Shown here: positions 62,656 to 64,000 of the stretch, in pieces
How positions within the stretch are numbered: position 1 is the first letter of the stretch
Layout: each line of letters opens with the position of its first letter
DNA from: Bauldia sp.
GTDB taxonomy: Bacteria > Pseudomonadota > Alphaproteobacteria > Rhizobiales > Kaistiaceae
DNA length: 64,000 bases
Direction: 5' to 3'
Assembly (NCBI GenBank): GCA_037200845.1
Contig: JBBCGQ010000001.1
Span: forward strand, 930,001-994,000
The notes under the pieces: generated by a model
The model's input: only the letters and a program-made list of their open reading frames with translations
Databases searched by the model: none
Told to the model about the DNA's origin: nothing
Made by a program: the position numbers and the translations under genes

Positions 62656-63615
62656 CTAGGCGTCGAGAAGCTTGGGGCCGCCGAGGATCGCCTTGTCCGG
62701 CGTACCGACGATCGACTTGTCTTTGCCGCGATAATCGACCGCGCCGAGGATCGCGCGGATCACCGCGAGGTGCGCCCGCTTCTTGTCGTTCGCCGCGACG
62801 ATCGTCCATGGAGTCTCGGGCCGGTGTGTCGCCTCGATCATCGCCCCCAACGCCCTCGTATACGCGTCCCACTTCGTCAGCGCCGCATAGTCGACCGGCG
62901 ACAGCTTCCAGATCTTGAGCGGATTGTGCCGCCGGTCGTGGAAGCGCTTGAGCTGCATCTCGCGACCGATGTTCAGGTAAAACTTGAACAGCAGCACGCC
63001 GTCATCGACTAGCATCTTTTCGAGCATCGGCGCTTGGTTCAAGAAGGTCCGGCACTCGGAATCTGTGCAAAACCCCATGATCGGCTCAACCCCGGCGCGG
63101 TTATACCAGGAACGATCGAACAGGACGATTTCGCCCTTGGTCGGAAACTCGGCGATGTAGCGCTGGAAGTACCACTGGCCGCGCTCGACCTCGGTCGGCT
63201 TGGGCAGGGCCACGTCGCGCACCAGGCGCGGATTCATGTTTTCGCGGATTGCCATGATCGTGCCGCCCTTGCCGGCGGCATCGCGCCCCTCGAGCACGGC
63301 GATGATCCGCTGGCCGGAGGCGTTGACCGAGAGCTGCAGCTTGGCGAGCTCGACCTGGAGCACCTCGAGCTCGGCCGCGTAGTGCTTCTCCTTCATCTCG
63401 TCGTCGTAGGGATAGCCGCCCGACTGGAGCGCCCGCCGCTCCACCCATTCCGGCAGCACCGGGTCTTCCAGGTCGAACGAGCCGGCCTTGGTCTTGATCG
63501 TCGGGGCGTCTTCCTCGGGCAGGATCACGGCGGGGATGGCGAGGGCGTCCTTGCCGCCTTTTCCGCTGTGTCTTTTCTTTTTCACCTTGCCGCGCTTAAC
63601 CATGGTTCCGCCCAT
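62656..63615 (-). CDS. ppk2: polyphosphate kinase 2
   Basis: 319 residues. Walker A-like [20 protein letters not shown], Walker B-like [18 protein letters not shown], and [20 protein letters not shown] of the lid region match PPK2 class I. It uses polyphosphate to make GTP or ATP from the diphosphates, or the reverse. The Lys-rich N-terminus ([17 protein letters not shown]) is a poorly conserved extension. ATG 63615 is used; ATG 63603 is equally likely. The next gene in the same direction is the membrane protein. Confidence 0.92.
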   Translation of the reverse strand: MGGTMVKRGKVKKKRHSGKGGKDALAIPAVILPEEDAPTIKTKAGSFDLEDPVLPEWVERRALQSGGYPYDDEMKEKHYAAELEVLQVELAKLQLSVNASGQRIIAVLEGRDAAGKGGTIMAIRENMNPRLVRDVALPKPTEVERGQWYFQRYIAEFPTKGEIVLFDRSWYNRAGVEPIMGFCTDSECRTFLNQAPMLEKMLVDDGVLLFKFYLNIGREMQLKRFHDRRHNPLKIWKLSPVDYAALTKWDAYTRALGAMIEATHRPETPWTIVAANDKKRAHLAVIRAILGAVDYRGKDKSIVGTPDKAILGGPKLLDA

Positions 63616-63725
63616 TGCCGCCGTAGCTTCGGCGATTCTATATCCTGGCTAAGTGTTTCCGACGGCACGGCGGCAAATCGGAGGCACGGTTCGGCGACGT
63701 TTCGCCGCGAGGGAAGCCGCAGGAA

Positions 63726-64000
63726 ATGGCCACTACCGGCACCTATCCCGAGACTACAGCCGCCCGCTTTGGTGCGCGACTGGTCGAGGGGCGTTGGGTG
63801 ATCGCGGTCACAGCCGCCGCCGTGGCATTGCTGGCGCTCGCCGGCTCGGTTTCCGCTCTTGTCGGCGTCGCCATCGTCGCGGTGGTCGCCGCGGCCATCG
63901 CCTTCGTGCCGCGCACGCCGGTAGACGATATCAAGGCGATCGCGGCGCCGCCGGTTCCCGTCGTGTCGCTCGATGGCGGCGTGCGCTTCTTCGCCGACTC
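63726..64000 (+). CDS. membrane protein, truncated by window end (likely sensor kinase)
   Basis: The frame from ATG 63726 (AGGAA just before it) stays open to the window end, giving 91 residues. Two adjacent hydrophobic helices (VIAVTAAAVALLALAGSVSA and VGVAIVAVVAAAIAFV) are followed by APPVPVVSLDGGVRFFADS, which resembles the start of a PAS domain in PhoR-type sensor kinases. Divergent from ppk2, which would make sense for a phosphate-sensing kinase, but the catalytic part lies outside the window. Confidence 0.6.
   Translation, partial: MATTGTYPETTAARFGARLVEGRWVIAVTAAAVALLALAGSVSALVGVAIVAVVAAAIAFVPRTPVDDIKAIAAPPVPVVSLDGGVRFFAD

Overview
This is a 64 kb chromosomal window of very GC-rich DNA (roughly two thirds G+C) from an alphaproteobacterium, most likely of the Hyphomicrobiales (Rhizobiales). 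The pointers are the preT-preA/hyuC/hydA/ABC-transporter cluster, EcfG-type promoter motifs, an HWE-family histidine kinase, paired Flp pilin genes, a CysNC fusion and families of palindromic intergenic repeats. No rRNA operon, prophage, complete insertion sequence or CRISPR array is visible. Assignments come from reading motifs and gene order; no search was run.

Layout. 1-1.6 kb: end of a sensor kinase, tRNA-Arg(ACG), and a truncated Rrf2 regulator abutting the tRNA. 1.6-5.6 kb: a coupled set encoding a CMD-like protein, cystathionine beta-synthase and cystathionine gamma-lyase (reverse transsulfuration), then a small protein and an XRE-cupin regulator. 5.6-11.5 kb (minus strand): an osmoprotectant ABC transporter operon, an FAD/NAD(P)-binding protein and an extreme methionine-rich protein. 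11.6-16.4 kb: desaturase, cytosolic PhnD-like protein, chloroperoxidase-type hydrolase with a divergent GlxA-type regulator, and an EamA transporter. 16.5-19.5 kb: HWE kinase, single-domain response regulator and YciF-like ferritin, with EcfG-type promoter motifs. 19.5-23.5 kb: copper-related DUF2946/YcnI/CopCD genes, a choline-kinase-like phosphotransferase and an unknown secreted protein. 23.6-31.1 kb: a dimethylglycine/sarcosine-type dehydrogenase, then GT4 glycosyltransferase, GH130 phosphorylase and ManC. 31.2-36.3 kb: tandem HD-GYP protein, release factor 3 and an ABC-F ATPase.

36.5-53.9 kb holds a complete reductive pyrimidine route: PreT/PreA, dihydropyrimidinase, carbamoyl-beta-alanine amidohydrolase, beta-alanine aminotransferase, malonate-semialdehyde dehydrogenase and an ABC importer. 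A RutR-like regulator has a near-perfect RutR box in its divergent promoter. Two Flp pilins, a VOC protein, a Nudix hydrolase and an esterase are interleaved. A DUF559 nuclease-like gene bracketed by inverted repeats sits inside the operon. 54-61 kb: amino-acid-oxidase-like protein, Lrp/ald divergent pair, CysQ, CysD and CysNC (sulfate activation). 61.4-64 kb: an unknown membrane protein, PPK2, and the start of a membrane protein cut by the window end.

The best candidates for undescribed biology are the GT4-GH130-ManC set (a possible intracellular mannan store and recycling loop), the 45% methionine protein, the repeat-bracketed DUF559 gene, the tandem HD-GYP protein, and two related 2-bp-spaced palindromes that could put the split pyrimidine genes under RutR control.
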